DNA of 7,156 nucleotides, from NCBI GenBank assembly GCA_903944555.1, contig CAJASG010000745.1:1-7156 (forward strand), read 5' to 3'. The DNA is from an uncultured beta proteobacterium (lineage in GTDB: Bacteria > Pseudomonadota > Gammaproteobacteria > Burkholderiales > Burkholderiaceae_C). Shown in pieces: positions 6,696 through 7,156 of this stretch. Numbering within the stretch: position 1 is the first letter of the stretch; the number at the start of each line of letters is the position of its first letter. Position numbers and translations under genes: made by a program. The notes beneath the pieces are model-generated. The model saw only the letters and a list, made by a program, of their open reading frames with translations, ran no database searches and had not been told where the DNA came from.

Positions 6696-7156
6696 ATGTT
6701 GCTTGCAACCGGTGCCATCTCTGGCCAATATGCTGAGCCGTTTGCGCCGCTGGCTGCGCAGTTCGCCCGCCATTTCGCGCAGCACCAGGAAATCGGTGCC
6801 AGCCTGTGTGTCTACCACCGTGGTGAGATGGTGGTCGACCTGTGGGGCGGTTTGGCGGACCGGGACACTGGGGCGCCTTGGATGGCAGACTCGTTGATTG
6901 TGGTGTTCTCTGTGACCAAGGGGCTGGCCGCCATGGCGCTGAATATCGCGGCAGAACGCGGCCTGTTCAATTGGGACATGCCGGTTGCCCACTACTGGCC
7001 GGCATTTGCCCAGGCTGGAAAAGACCGCATCACGGTGCGCCAACTTTTTAACCACCGCGCTGGTCTGGCTGCGATTACCGCGCCGCTCACGCTGGCGCAG
7101 TTTTGCGATCCCGCGCAAGCAGACGCAATCCGGGCTATTTTGGCGGCTCAACCCGC
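6696..7156 (+). CDS. Serine hydrolase of the beta-lactamase fold, EstB-like (3' truncated)
   Basis: The first 153 codons are visible, from ATG 6696 to the window edge, in a frame without stops. The product matches the PF00144 family (class C beta-lactamase, DD-peptidase and EstB-type esterases). After an N-terminal helix come IGASLCVYHRGEMVVDLWGG and, at residues 72-75, SVTK, the S-x-x-K motif with nucleophile Ser72 and general base Lys75. GLAAMALNIAAERGLFNWDMPVAHYWPAF and TVRQLFNHRAGLAAI are typical of the EstB-like carboxylesterase branch. No signal peptide is visible, which favours a cytoplasmic esterase over a periplasmic penicillin-binding enzyme. The Y-x-N and H/K-x-G motifs should lie beyond the window. 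The spacing of eight bases suggests co-transcription with mnmC, but no functional link is known to me. Confidence 0.85.
   Translation, partial: MLLATGAISGQYAEPFAPLAAQFARHFAQHQEIGASLCVYHRGEMVVDLWGGLADRDTGAPWMADSLIVVFSVTKGLAAMALNIAAERGLFNWDMPVAHYWPAFAQAGKDRITVRQLFNHRAGLAAITAPLTLAQFCDPAQADAIRAILAAQP

Noticed and set aside
6684..7151. A 155-residue minus-strand open frame opposite the hydrolase gene
   Set aside because: The plus strand encodes a clear S-x-x-K serine hydrolase with a good ribosome binding site, so this is a shadow.

Overview
The window looks like a piece of a betaproteobacterial chromosome, probably Burkholderiales and possibly Comamonadaceae-like. This is judged from protein style (the MnmC FAD half, the EstB-like hydrolase, FecR and SPINDLY-type families) and moderately high GC; no taxonomic marker gene is present. 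It holds six protein genes, two cut by the window edges. No tRNA, rRNA, CRISPR array, insertion sequence or long repeat was seen.

Left part (1-1697, plus strand): the last ~99 residues of an outer-membrane beta-barrel with a Slam/DUF560-like C-terminus. After 24 bases comes a secreted FecR-domain protein whose C-terminal half resembles the TbpB-type barrel of Slam (type XI secretion) cargo. The pair reads as a transporter/cargo operon, with a non-lipidated cargo.

Middle part (1706-4899): two divergently transcribed glycosyltransferase genes. The minus-strand gene encodes a compact GT4-type enzyme with an EX7E motif. The plus-strand gene encodes a TPR protein with a GT41 (O-GlcNAc-transferase/SPINDLY-like) C-terminal half. 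The latter seems to have replaced several residues that bind UDP-sugar in classical OGT. The four genes together recall, speculatively, a secreted protein with its own exporter and glycosyltransferases.

Right part (4957-7156, plus strand): an mnmC gene for wobble-uridine modification of tRNA. Its FAD oxidoreductase half looks intact, but its N-terminal methyltransferase half is shortened and lacks the expected glycine-rich SAM loop and catalytic Asp. It is followed, with a Shine-Dalgarno sequence over its stop codon, by the 5' part of a serine beta-lactamase-fold hydrolase/esterase gene that runs off the window. These two genes are probably co-transcribed housekeeping or accessory genes, not functionally tied to the surface-protein cluster.

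Intergenic space is very small throughout; the longest gap is about 57 bases, so no stretch over 300 bases lacks a gene.
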